Origin: a virus
Length of the DNA stretch: 55,701 bases
IMG/VR virus record: IMGVR_UViG_3300031740_000002
Location: 1 to 55,701 of that record
Direction: 5' to 3' (one strand)
Below, one piece after another: positions 41,181 through 48,687 of the stretch. The first letter of the stretch is position 1, and the number at the start of each line of letters is the position of its first letter. Under the pieces are notes generated by a model. The model saw nothing but the letters and a program-made list of their open reading frames with translations. It ran no database searches and was not told the origin of the DNA. The position numbers and the translations under genes are program-made.

Positions 41181-41228
41181 ATGCCCATTCGGTGGGCATG
41201 ACTGACCGAAAGTATGACCCGTTCAGGC

Positions 41229-41272
41229 TTGACACGCCTACACTCTAGGCATACACTTAAGGCATAACTACA
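41229..41272 (+). promoter_or_regulatory. Strong sigma-A-like promoter with AGGCATA repeats
   Basis: TTGACA (41229-41234), 17 bp, TACACT (41252-41257). TAGGCATA overlaps the -10 and AAGGCATA lies just downstream, so a repressor there would block it. It should drive the leader RNA and genes to the terminator at 42881-42926. Confidence 0.8.
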
Positions 41273-41600
41273 GAGGAACCTCCCACACCAAGGGGACCGA
41301 AGGGCGCCGGAAGCGCCTCGCGGGAACCGGGCCGGGATCGCAGGGGAACCCGAACAGGGCAGGCAAGAGCGACCGGGAGACGTGACCAAAGGGATCAGCC
41401 ACTCACCAAATGCAACGACATGCACAACCGCCCTGGCGCAGCGCGACACCGCATCTGCGACCGCAGCAGCCCAGGGGCACGGACCGCGGGCCCGCAACGA
41501 CGGCAGCCTGAACGAACACCGAGGCGTAAGGCCTCGTGGCCAGGTTCGACTCCTGGCAGGTCCACTCCCGCCGCCATCCGGGCGGCCAGTCGGAGGGAGA
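41264..41600 (+). ncRNA. Long structured leader with tRNA-like 3' element
   Basis: About 340 nt from the promoter to the next clear gene. GGCGCCGGAAGCGCC hairpin near 41306, many GGGAAC/CCGGG repeats, then at about 41521-41563 CGAGG-loop-CCTCG followed by CCAGGTTCGACTCCTGG and CAGGTCC, which is a good T-arm and acceptor 3' strand of a tRNA. No matching 5' half or D-arm was found and U33 is missing, so it is not a normal tRNA. A frame beginning GTG 41382 exists but looks random. It could be a regulatory RNA or an att core. Confidence 0.4.
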
Positions 41601-41605
41601 CCGAC

Positions 41606-41743
41606 ATGGCAAGACAGCGACGTTACTACCACCGGCCGGAATGGCCCGCTGGTCTCCGGCTCTTCATCGGCGACCAGTGGACGCGGTGGCTGTTGCAGTA
41701 CCGGCTGAACTGCCGGGGCTACGTCGTCCGGGGCGTCCGGTAG
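41606..41743 (+). CDS. 45-aa basic aromatic protein
   Basis: Begins MARQRRYYHRPEWPAG and ends YVVRGVR, with GGAGGGAGACCGAC upstream. Rich in Arg, Tyr, Trp. First gene of the plasmid-like module. No family recognised. Confidence 0.6.
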   Translation: MARQRRYYHRPEWPAGLRLFIGDQWTRWLLQYRLNCRGYVVRGVR

Positions 41744-42231
41744 CCAAGCCGGCCGGGAGGGTGCGAGGCCCTCCCGCCCACGAAGGACCGGGACCTCCTA
41801 TGGCCCCAGCGGTTACGAACCCGGTCCGCACCAAGCACCCCAGGAGCCCGATCTGTAAACCGGGGGGCGACCTATGGCCGGGCCTGCTGACGCTAGCGGG
41901 GGCGGTTACGTCGCCCCGGTCCGGGACCTGGGAAGCCCATCCCGAGGGACCCGTCCATCCAGGGCGAACTGAGGGGTACGGGTACGCAGGCCGCGACCAC
42001 CATGACGGGCGCGGTATCGGTCGCGAGTCGCGGCCCAGTAACGGCCGGAGCGATCCCGGCCCCTCCCCGCGTCGAGCGCCCACCGTGCGCGCTCCGCGAA
42101 CCCCTGACGGGACCGCCATGAAAGTGGCCGAGGTCCGAAACCACCATGTGTGGCTGCCCGCTCGGGCGCCCGTGGTCGCGCCGGTGAGTACCGGCGCCTG
42201 ACGAGAGTCAGGGATGCCTGAGGAGGCACCC
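41744..42231 (+). other. Low-confidence coding or leader region with a repeated module
   Basis: 488 bp without a convincing gene. A frame from ATG 41800 to 42201 (133 aa) is open but of poor composition; its last 27 codons (from ATG 42118, MKVAEVRNHHVWLPAR) look more protein-like. Three 9-mers recur in the same order: CCTATGGCC, GCGGTTACG, CCCGGTCCG at 41797, 41809, 41820 and again at 41871, 41902, 41915. Confidence 0.4.
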
Positions 42232-42834
42232 ATGAGCATCAACCGCGTAACTGCGGCAAAGGTCGGAGCGTACGGAATCGCCACCGTCGCGGCAGTCGCC
42301 AGCTTCGGCCACCAGATCCACCTCCTCGAAGGGGCGGATCTGCCCCCACTGTTCGGTGTCGTGCCGTCCGAGTGGGTAACTCCTCTGACCGTTGACCTCC
42401 TGGCGATGGTCGCACTGGCGGTGCGTACCTCGGACACGGTCACCGAGGCAACCCGTAGGGCTGCCTTGATCCCGCTGGTTCTGGCTGGCGGGCTGAGCAT
42501 CGCGGCTAACGTCGCGGAGGCTCGAAACCCCATCCAGGTCGTCGTAGGCGTCTGGACGGTGGCGGCGTACATCCTGGCCGAGCTGTTCGTCCAGAAGATG
42601 GAGCGCAAGGCGGCGCCGGCCGCCAAGGCTGCGACCCGGTCCCGCCGCTGGGTTGTTACGCAGTCGGAGCAGGCAGCGCGCAAGCGTGCCGGCTACGACA
42701 AGCTGGACCGCGCGGCGAAAGCTGAGTGGACCAGGCAGTACCGCGAGCGGGTCTCGAAGCGGACCCCCACGTCGCCCGGCCGGCCGCCGGTGCACGCGCC
42801 TTCCGCCGAGGAGGTTGAGCAGCTCGCAGCGTGA
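42232..42834 (+). CDS. DUF2637-like membrane protein (plasmid/ICE type)
   Basis: 200 aa from ATG 42232 after GAGGAGGCACCC. Four membrane helices (YGIATVAAVASFGHQIHLLEG, PLTVDLLAMVALAV, AALIPLVLAGGLSIAANVAEA, VVGVWTVAAYILAELFV) match DUF2637, typical of actinobacterial plasmids and integrative elements. The basic C-terminal third faces the cytoplasm. Its role may be mating spread or copy control in those elements; role here unknown. Confidence 0.85.
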   Translation: MSINRVTAAKVGAYGIATVAAVASFGHQIHLLEGADLPPLFGVVPSEWVTPLTVDLLAMVALAVRTSDTVTEATRRAALIPLVLAGGLSIAANVAEARNPIQVVVGVWTVAAYILAELFVQKMERKAAPAAKAATRSRRWVVTQSEQAARKRAGYDKLDRAAKAEWTRQYRERVSKRTPTSPGRPPVHAPSAEEVEQLAA

Positions 42835-42880
42835 TCGGACCGTGCTGAGCGGTCCGGTTAGGCGCTCGGCACAATGAGAA

Positions 42881-42926
42881 GGGCGATACCCCCGGTTCTA
42901 ACCGGTCGGGGGTATCGCCCTTTTTT
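42881..42926 (+). terminator. Strong rho-independent terminator
   Basis: Stem GGGCGATACCCCC (42881-42893) and GGGGGTATCGCCC (42908-42920), with a nested GGTT/AACC in the loop, followed by TTTTTT (42921-42926). The only classical U-run terminator I see in the window; it closes the plasmid-like module. Confidence 0.92.
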
Positions 42927-42958
42927 ATTGCCCACGCCCAGGTCGTGCGAGCCGTGCT

Positions 42959-42973
42959 ACATTGACATGTCCG
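42959..42973 (+). promoter_or_regulatory. Operator half-site before the ArsR-type gene
   Basis: ACATTGACATGTCCG carries TTGACATGTC, the left two thirds of the operator with palindrome GACATGTC. No -10 box lies 17-18 bp later. It may be the autoregulatory site of the ArsR-type gene. Confidence 0.45.
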
Positions 42974-43004
42974 CACATCGAAATGACCGGAAGGATCTTC
43001 CCCC

Positions 43005-43349
43005 GTGCATACCGTCAACATCCTGCAGGTGCTGCCTCGCCGGGCGCTGTTCGCGCCCCGCTTCACCCGCACCGACGCCGAGCGACTCGCCGACGTCCTG
43101 AAGGCCCTGGCCGACCCGGCACGGCTGCAGATCGTCGCAGTGCTCTACGCCGCGCCGGAGCACGAGATGGCCGTCTCCCACGTCACGGCAGCCCTGGGCA
43201 CGCTCAAGCAGCCGACCGTGACGCATCACCTGCACATCCTCACCGAGGTCGGGCTGCTGGAGTACCGCAAGCAGGGTGTCTGGACGATGTTCAAACTGGT
43301 GCCCGACGCCATCGCCGCGGTCACCGCCTGCCTGGCGCCACCCGCCTAG
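43005..43349 (+). CDS. ArsR-family winged-helix regulator
   Basis: 114 aa from GTG 43005, with GGAAGGA 10 nt upstream. ADVLKALADPARLQIVAVLY, then GTLKQPTVTHHLHILTEVGLL and the wing YRKQGVWTMFKL: a textbook ArsR fold. No clear metal-binding Cys pair in the helix (the only Cys is near the C-terminus), so it may not sense metal. It is the only regulator gene here with an operator-like sequence in its own leader. Confidence 0.9.
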   Translation: MHTVNILQVLPRRALFAPRFTRTDAERLADVLKALADPARLQIVAVLYAAPEHEMAVSHVTAALGTLKQPTVTHHLHILTEVGLLEYRKQGVWTMFKLVPDAIAAVTACLAPPA

Positions 43350-43354
43350 CCGGA

Positions 43355-44200
43355 TCAGCTCGGCGCCATCCGCCGGTGCGTCTCGTCGGCGACCGCCACA
43401 GCGACACCGGTGGTCGCCGACGGCGTCAGCGCCACACCACCGGTGTTGATCTGCTTCGCGACCTCGGCCGCGATCGCCTCGATCTGGGCCGGCGTCAACT
43501 CTGCGGCCACCCGCGCCCAGTACGGGCGCATGTCGACCTCGGTGATGACGCCGGCCTCATCCATCGCGCCGGCAGTGTCCGAGCCGGCAGCCGCGGCGCC
43601 GGCGAAGCTCGCCGCGCGGAACAGCCAACTACGCTCCTGAGCGTCCATGTCGCCATCATCTCCATTGCCGAGCGCTGCGTTGACGGAATCGAAAAGGCGG
43701 TCCCAGGGATAGTTGGGACCAGGGTCGGTGTGGGTGGTGCCGCCCCAGGCCTGGCGCATGTCGTCGTGGCTGTAGAACGCCATCACCTGCGGGTTGGCCT
43801 TCATCTCGGCGACGCTGGCGCGGCGGACCTGGAAACCGGACAGCTCAGCTCTGATGACCGTGGCCAGCGCGTAGGCCTGCTGCGTCCAGTTGATGTTGTC
43901 CAGCCACTGCTGGCGCGTCCAAGAGTTGAGTCCGGTCTGCTCGAGGCAGTTGGCGTAGTTGTTGCCGTTGGACGATCCGGAGTGGTTGACCTTGTAGATG
44001 GTGTCGATCGACTGGATGACCTCGATGCGGTCGGTGTAGAGGTGCGAGCCGATGCTGTCGGTGCGCCGGGTGGCGTAGTCCGCTTCCTGGCGGGCGGTGG
44101 CCGTGCTGGCTGTGGCGTGCACGGCCCACCCGTAGTGCCGGCCGGCAGGGTTGGTGTAGTAGTTGCGGCCCTGGATGTATGCGATGCCGGGGATTCTCAC
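43355..44200 (-). CDS. Endolysin: N-acetylmuramoyl-L-alanine amidase (PGRP-like)
   Basis: 281 aa from GTG 44200. The amidase domain spans residues 1-175: AGRHYGWAVHATAST (first Zn His), EVIQSIDTIYKVNHSG, NYANCLEQTG, and THTDPGPNYPWDRLF (second Zn His). A linker and helical C-terminal part follow, perhaps wall-binding. It cuts the host peptidoglycan at lysis. It is next to two holin-like genes. Confidence 0.9.
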   Translation of the reverse strand: MRIPGIAYIQGRNYYTNPAGRHYGWAVHATASTATARQEADYATRRTDSIGSHLYTDRIEVIQSIDTIYKVNHSGSSNGNNYANCLEQTGLNSWTRQQWLDNINWTQQAYALATVIRAELSGFQVRRASVAEMKANPQVMAFYSHDDMRQAWGGTTHTDPGPNYPWDRLFDSVNAALGNGDDGDMDAQERSWLFRAASFAGAAAAGSDTAGAMDEAGVITEVDMRPYWARVAAELTPAQIEAIAAEVAKQINTGGVALTPSATTGVAVAVADETHRRMAPS

Positions 44201-44209
44201 GGCCGGCGC

Positions 44210-44566
44210 CTAGATCGGCGCTGGGTCGTAGACCGGAGTCGACTGGCTGCGCACGATCAACGCCACGATGCCGGCCACCCCTGCCGTCAGGGTCGCGATC
44301 TGGCTCTGCGCCAGGTGCAGCCCGAAGTAGGCCCCGAGCGGCGCCAGGGCGACGATCAGGCCGGACATGACGGTCGGGGCGACCGGGCGCACCAGCAGCG
44401 CCTGCCAGGTCGTCAGGGCCGCTGCGATGAGCGCCATGATGGCCGCGGCCACGCTGTCGGTCAGGCCGGGCAGACCCAGGCCGACCAGGATCACCAGCAG
44501 GCCCGACACGGCCTGCAGCCACAGTGCGGGATCGCGGCCGAACAGCCGCGGCGCCAGTTCGTTCAT
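44210..44566 (-). CDS. Holin-like membrane protein
   Basis: 118 aa from ATG 44566 after CCACGGGGGTGGACC. Three to four membrane helices (VSGLLVILVGLGLPGL, AAIMALIAAALTTW, MSGLIVALAPLGAYFGL, VAGIVALIV). It directly precedes the endolysin gene, which supports holin function. Confidence 0.8.
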   Translation of the reverse strand: MNELAPRLFGRDPALWLQAVSGLLVILVGLGLPGLTDSVAAAIMALIAAALTTWQALLVRPVAPTVMSGLIVALAPLGAYFGLHLAQSQIATLTAGVAGIVALIVRSQSTPVYDPAPI

Positions 44567-44588
44567 GGTCCACCCCCGTGGATGTTGG

Positions 44589-45035
44589 TTACACCGACAC
44601 CGGCGCCGGCTCGGCAGCCAGGTCGGTCTTGAACCCATTGTTACTCATGATCTCGCCGAAGTTGGCGAGGATCTGTGCGGCCTGCGGGACGTTGGCCACG
44701 ATCAGCCGCTTCATCTCGGCCAGGGTCACCTCGGCCGCGGTCGCGCGGTGCTCAGCGGAGGCCGCGCGTGCCTCGGCCGCGGTGGCGCGCAGGTTGGCCT
44801 CCCGCGCTTCCGCCTTCGCGCCGCGGGCCTCATCGCGGGCCATGGCGGCGTAGCCCTGGATCTCCTCGATGAGCTCGCCGTATGACTCGTAGATCTGGTG
44901 GTGGGCGGCTGCGGTCATCTGCACGGCGGTGGCATCCTCGCGCCTGCGGGAGTAGTAGCCCTGCACCAGCGCCGTAGTTACGCTGCCACCGCTGACGCCG
45001 AAGATTCCGGTGAGGATGATCGCCACCCAGTCCAT
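44589..45035 (-). CDS. Second lysis-cassette membrane protein with coiled coil
   Basis: 148 aa, with GCACGGGGGGCGCAC before the ATG. One N-terminal membrane helix, then an Ala/Glu/Arg coiled coil of about 60 residues. This shape is common in second holins or spanin-like partners in actinophages; precise role inferred. Confidence 0.7.
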   Translation of the reverse strand: MDWVAIILTGIFGVSGGSVTTALVQGYYSRRREDATAVQMTAAAHHQIYESYGELIEEIQGYAAMARDEARGAKAEAREANLRATAAEARAASAEHRATAAEVTLAEMKRLIVANVPQAAQILANFGEIMSNNGFKTDLAAEPAPVSV

Positions 45036-45050
45036 GTGCGCCCCCCGTGC

Positions 45051-46163
45051 TCAGCGACGTAGGTACGATGCCGTCCTGATCTTAACCTGTCGCTGGATCT
45101 TCACCGCGTCCGTCCAAGCCTCGATCCACCGCCAGGCGTTGCCCTCGACCGTGTAGTCCGCCGCGGCCTGCCGGCCGGCCTGCGTCTGCTCGGCGCGCAG
45201 GTCGTCGTCGTCGAGCAGAGTCTTGGCGCGCTGGTACCACTGCCGCGGGTTGTTGGCCAGGAACCCGACGCCGGTCGTCCGCGCCAGCTCCGCGTATTCG
45301 GCGCGCGGGGAGGCCACCCAGGGCACTCCGCAGGCCATCGCCTCCAGCGGCTTGAGCCACGACTTGGCTGTGTTGAAAACGGTGTCGGCCAGCGGCGCCA
45401 GGACGACACCCATGTTGGCGACCTTGCGCGGATAGTCGTCGAAGTCGGTATTGCCGGCGGTGTCCAGGTCGTCCTCATCAACGGTCATGCCGAAGGCCCG
45501 GTGAAGCATGCCGTCGCCGGGCGCATAACCGTAGTTCGGCCCGACGCCCCAGTACTTGTAGCCCTCCCGGATCAGCCTGGCCACGGCCGCCCCGAGCACC
45601 GGCAGATCGCTCGGGTGCGAGTGGATCGAGCCGGGCCAGCCGAAGGTCGCCCGGTCCACATGCTCGATACCCAGGTAGCCGCGCGGGACGGTGTTGCGCA
45701 CCACTACGCCGCGCCCATGCGGTGCGTAGGTCTTGAGCAGCGCCGGCGTGGAGACGGTAACCATGGTGGCGTCCAGACAGGCCTGGACAGCGTTCTCCCA
45801 GTTGTGCTGCACCACGCCCATGTCTTTGCGCATCGCGACCCAGGCCGGATTGGACGGGTCGATGCGGGCAAGATCGTCGTCCATGTCGACGATGACGGCC
45901 ACCCCCTGATCGCGCAGCAGGGGAATGCCCGAGGCCAGGTTGAGCATCGAGACACGCTGCAACACGATCGCCTCGGCGTCGGGCGGCACGAAGGCCGATA
46001 CGGCGCGGTTGGTGCGTAGGTCGATGTCCCCGCCGATGCCCTGCCGCGAACCGGGCATGACAATCTTGACGTCGTGGCCCTGCGCCGCGGCGGCCGCGGC
46101 CGGCCAGATCATCCGGTAGTGCCCGCAGCCGTACTTGTCGGCGGGGTAGACATAGATCGTCAC
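45051..46163 (-). CDS. Glycosyltransferase, GT-B (group 1) type
   Basis: 370 aa from GTG 46163, which overlaps the stop of the small membrane gene. GT-B layout: N-domain with GCGHYRMIWPA and VIVDMDDDLARI, C-domain with VVLAPLADTVFNTAKSWLK, then PLEAMACGVPWVAS (donor-binding E). It transfers sugars, perhaps to virion proteins or cell wall polymers. Confidence 0.85.
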   Translation of the reverse strand: MTIYVYPADKYGCGHYRMIWPAAAAAAQGHDVKIVMPGSRQGIGGDIDLRTNRAVSAFVPPDAEAIVLQRVSMLNLASGIPLLRDQGVAVIVDMDDDLARIDPSNPAWVAMRKDMGVVQHNWENAVQACLDATMVTVSTPALLKTYAPHGRGVVVRNTVPRGYLGIEHVDRATFGWPGSIHSHPSDLPVLGAAVARLIREGYKYWGVGPNYGYAPGDGMLHRAFGMTVDEDDLDTAGNTDFDDYPRKVANMGVVLAPLADTVFNTAKSWLKPLEAMACGVPWVASPRAEYAELARTTGVGFLANNPRQWYQRAKTLLDDDDLRAEQTQAGRQAAADYTVEGNAWRWIEAWTDAVKIQRQVKIRTASYLRR

Positions 46164-46294
46164 GAGCTACCGGCCCGGCGCTTCAGAGCTGCTCTCCGTC
46201 GCTGCGCGGGTCTGAGAATCAGGTAGTAGGCGGTGAGGACGCCGGCCATGAGGCCAGCGAATCCCCCACCGAGCACCGCGAGCGCGTATTTCAT
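46160..46294 (-). CDS. 44-aa single-pass membrane protein
   Basis: MKYALAVLGGGFAGLMAGVL-type helix with a basic tail (RRRAALKRRAGSS). It overlaps both glycosyltransferase genes by 4 nt and may anchor or regulate them; function unknown. Confidence 0.65.
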   Translation of the reverse strand: MKYALAVLGGGFAGLMAGVLTAYYLILRPAQRRRAALKRRAGSS

Positions 46295-46995
46295 GGTGTA
46301 GCCCTAGCCGTACTCGCGGCCTGGGCGATGAGGTGCTGGGCGTCCGGCGCGTCGTCGCCGCGGTCCGGCATGCCCGAGGTGTTGCCCGGCTTGCTGGTGC
46401 CGGGTAGCTGGTGGTGCGTCCAGAGCCAGGTCTTGCGTACGAGATGGCCGACCCTGGCGCCGGCCTTGACGCACTCCAGGGTGAAGTAGCGATCGTCGCC
46501 GGCATTCTCGCTGTGACCGCGGTCGAGGTTGACGAAGCCGACCTGTTGGGCCAACTCGGTGCGGACCAGGGTGGTGATCGTCGTTTCGATCGGATTCTCC
46601 GGATCGAACGGGTCGAGGTAGTGGCTCATCGGGAAGATCGGGTCATCGTCGAGTACGCGGGTCGTGCCGTTGCCGAGCTGTTGTACGACCTTGAACCACG
46701 AATAGACGTAGTCGACCTGCCTGTCGAGGGCGTACTTGAGTAGCAGTTCCAGGTGTCGCGGCAGGAACGCGTCGTCCGAGTCGAGGAAGGCCACCCAGTC
46801 CGTACGCGCCTGCATCAGCGCGTGCTGGCGGGTCGGAGCGCTGCCCTGCTTGTCGATGTCGATGGCGATGCAGATCGCGTCGGGCAGCAGGGTCTGGGCG
46901 TAGACGGAGCGGTGCGCGCGTTCCAGCATCCCCGAGGTGATGCGGGCCGGATGTGCTGGCGTGACCACCGAGATGGTCTGTCGAGGCTTCGGCAT
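46291..46995 (-). CDS. Glycosyltransferase family 2 (GT-A)
   Basis: 234 aa. ISVVTPAHPARITSGMLERA, then WVAFLDSDDAFLPRHLELL (DxD metal site) and WLWTHHQLPG near the end, as in GT2 enzymes. The ATG is 6 nt from a TAGCCT box, so the mRNA is leaderless and this gene starts a new unit for the lower sugar genes. Confidence 0.88.
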   Translation of the reverse strand: MPKPRQTISVVTPAHPARITSGMLERAHRSVYAQTLLPDAICIAIDIDKQGSAPTRQHALMQARTDWVAFLDSDDAFLPRHLELLLKYALDRQVDYVYSWFKVVQQLGNGTTRVLDDDPIFPMSHYLDPFDPENPIETTITTLVRTELAQQVGFVNLDRGHSENAGDDRYFTLECVKAGARVGHLVRKTWLWTHHQLPGTSKPGNTSGMPDRGDDAPDAQHLIAQAASTARATP

Positions 46996-47001
46996 GTCCA
47001 G

Positions 47002-47035
47002 AGGCTACGTGACAAGCTGGTGACGGATCAAGCGG
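47002..47035 (-). promoter_or_regulatory. Operator-like leaderless promoter before the GT2 gene
   Basis: CCGCTTGATCCGTCACCAGC (complement of 47016-47035): TTGATC (47031-47026), 18 bp, TAGCCT (47007-47002), 6 nt, ATG 46995. A diverged operator but exact promoter spacing. Confidence 0.65.
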
Positions 47036-47815
47036 TCATGAGCCGTGCGCGCGCAGCTCCCACCATTTCGACCAGGGCAGGTCGTAGTTGATGCGTAGCG
47101 GCTTGAGCATGGCGCCGTTGCCGTTGGTCGCCCACGGCTCGGCTGCTGCGTGCATCAGCACGGGCAGGCTGACCTGATCCTGGTGCGACCACGTCAGGTT
47201 GTGATGCCACCACTCAGCACCCAGGGCGAACGTGGCCACGCTGTGGCGGCGTACGCAGTGCCCGGTGGCCATGAGGCCCCAATGCTCCGGATGCTTCCAC
47301 TCGTCGCGGTAGTGGGCGACCTGACGCAGCAGGGCGGCGCGGTCGTAGCGCGGCAAAGTCGAGGAGTACACACCTTCGTCCAGCGCGCAGTCACGCCACG
47401 GGTGGCGCACCATGGACCAGTCGTCCCCGCCCAGAGCGTCGAGGTTGCGCTTGACGAACTGGCCGACCGTGACGCTCATGTTGGCGTCGAGCCAGATGCT
47501 GGCGACGTCGTAGCGCGCGGAGTGCCGCACGCCGGCGAAGTAGGCGGCCATGTTCGGGTGGCACTTCCACCACTTGTGTCTAAGCATCGGCAGCGTGATG
47601 AGCGGGTCACCGTTGGCAGGGTTGGGCTGGATGTGATCGTCAGGCTCGGCCAGGATGACCTGCCAGCCGCGGCCAACCTGCAGATCGACGTCATCGGTGA
47701 ACACGAAGGCCGGCGCATCGATGTCGCCGGGCAGGTCGGTCACCCGCGCCTCGTAGCCGCCGTAGACGGCGGTGTAGATCATGACCTTCTCGATGGGCAG
47801 CGCCGGCCACTTCAT
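47036..47815 (-). CDS. DUF616-like glycosyltransferase
   Basis: 259 aa. KVMIYTAVYGGYEA, FVFTDDVDLQ, then MLRHKWWKCHPN and SIWLDANMSV match the DUF616 (TOD1/MUCI70-like) layout. It overlaps the epimerase gene by 4 nt. Confidence 0.75.
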   Translation of the reverse strand: MKWPALPIEKVMIYTAVYGGYEARVTDLPGDIDAPAFVFTDDVDLQVGRGWQVILAEPDDHIQPNPANGDPLITLPMLRHKWWKCHPNMAAYFAGVRHSARYDVASIWLDANMSVTVGQFVKRNLDALGGDDWSMVRHPWRDCALDEGVYSSTLPRYDRAALLRQVAHYRDEWKHPEHWGLMATGHCVRRHSVATFALGAEWWHHNLTWSHQDQVSLPVLMHAAAEPWATNGNGAMLKPLRINYDLPWSKWWELRAHGS

Positions 47816-48678
47816 CCCAGAGCCAACGACTCGTAGGACCGGGCAGCCTCGGCGATCAGGCCGGCGTCAAACTGTGGGCGCCAGCCCAGCAGCGCCCAGC
47901 CCTCGCCGTCGGCGCAGACGGTGGACTCGACCTCGCCGTCGCGCATCGGCAGATAGTCGATGTCGGGCTGGAACCAACCGGTCGCCTTCGCCACCAGATG
48001 GGCCACGTGGAGCACGCTCACGGCCTGACCTGTGCCGCCGTCGAAAACCAGATTGGCCCTCGCGCCGGCCTTGACGTTGTCCGGCGTTATCCAACCGCGG
48101 GCGTGCGGGATCGCGTCGATGAGCATGCGCGCGATGTCGTCGACATGGATCATGTCGACGGTCTGGTAGCCGGTGCCCCAGATCGGCAGCGGCTGACGGC
48201 GCCAGGCGTGCACGGCGAAGGTCGGCAGGATCTTCTGGGGATGCCCGACGCCGAAGCGCTGGCCCGGACCGTAGGCGTTGAAGGCGCGTACGTGGGCCAT
48301 CCGCAGCCCGCGCGAGTGGTGCAGCGCGTCGGCCAGCCGCTTGGCCGCGATCTTCGTCGCGGTGTAGATCGACGGGAACACGTCGGGCATCAGGATGCCG
48401 ATGTAGACCGCGTCGTTTCGCACGCACCACTGCATGACGTTGAGCGCGCCCAGGACGTTGACCTCGACGGCCTTCATTGCGTCGTCGAACAGTTCGGCCG
48501 TACCGAGCACGCCGGCCAGATGGATGACGGCGTCGGCGCCCTTCAGACCGGACAGATCGCCCATGATGTTGCCGCCGGTGTCGCGGTCCACCGACCAGGC
48601 GGTGTGTCCGCGGGCCTGCGCCGCGGCGATGGTGGCCGCACCGATGAAGCCCGCGCCGCCCGTGACTGCGATATGCAT
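47812..48678 (-). CDS. NAD-dependent epimerase/dehydratase (extended SDR)
   Basis: 288 aa. The Rossmann start VTGGAGFIGAA binds NAD(P). IYTATKIAAKRLAD gives the catalytic Tyr-x3-Lys. AFNAYGPGQRFG and later DMIHVDDIARM are family hallmarks (GDP/UDP-sugar epimerase group). It supplies or edits the nucleotide sugar used by the neighbouring transferases. Confidence 0.9.
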   Translation of the reverse strand: MHIAVTGGAGFIGAATIAAAQARGHTAWSVDRDTGGNIMGDLSGLKGADAVIHLAGVLGTAELFDDAMKAVEVNVLGALNVMQWCVRNDAVYIGILMPDVFPSIYTATKIAAKRLADALHHSRGLRMAHVRAFNAYGPGQRFGVGHPQKILPTFAVHAWRRQPLPIWGTGYQTVDMIHVDDIARMLIDAIPHARGWITPDNVKAGARANLVFDGGTGQAVSVLHVAHLVAKATGWFQPDIDYLPMRDGEVESTVCADGEGWALLGWRPQFDAGLIAEAARSYESLALG

Positions 48679-48687
48679 GCCCGCTCC

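Noticed and set aside
41480-41570. Complete tRNA gene
   Set aside because: T-arm and 3' acceptor strand fit, but no 5' acceptor partner or D-arm exists and the anticodon loop lacks U33.
41382-41708. GTG-started 108-codon frame with a GGGAG site
   Set aside because: Composition is random, it crosses the tRNA-like element and overlaps the better 45-aa gene in another frame.
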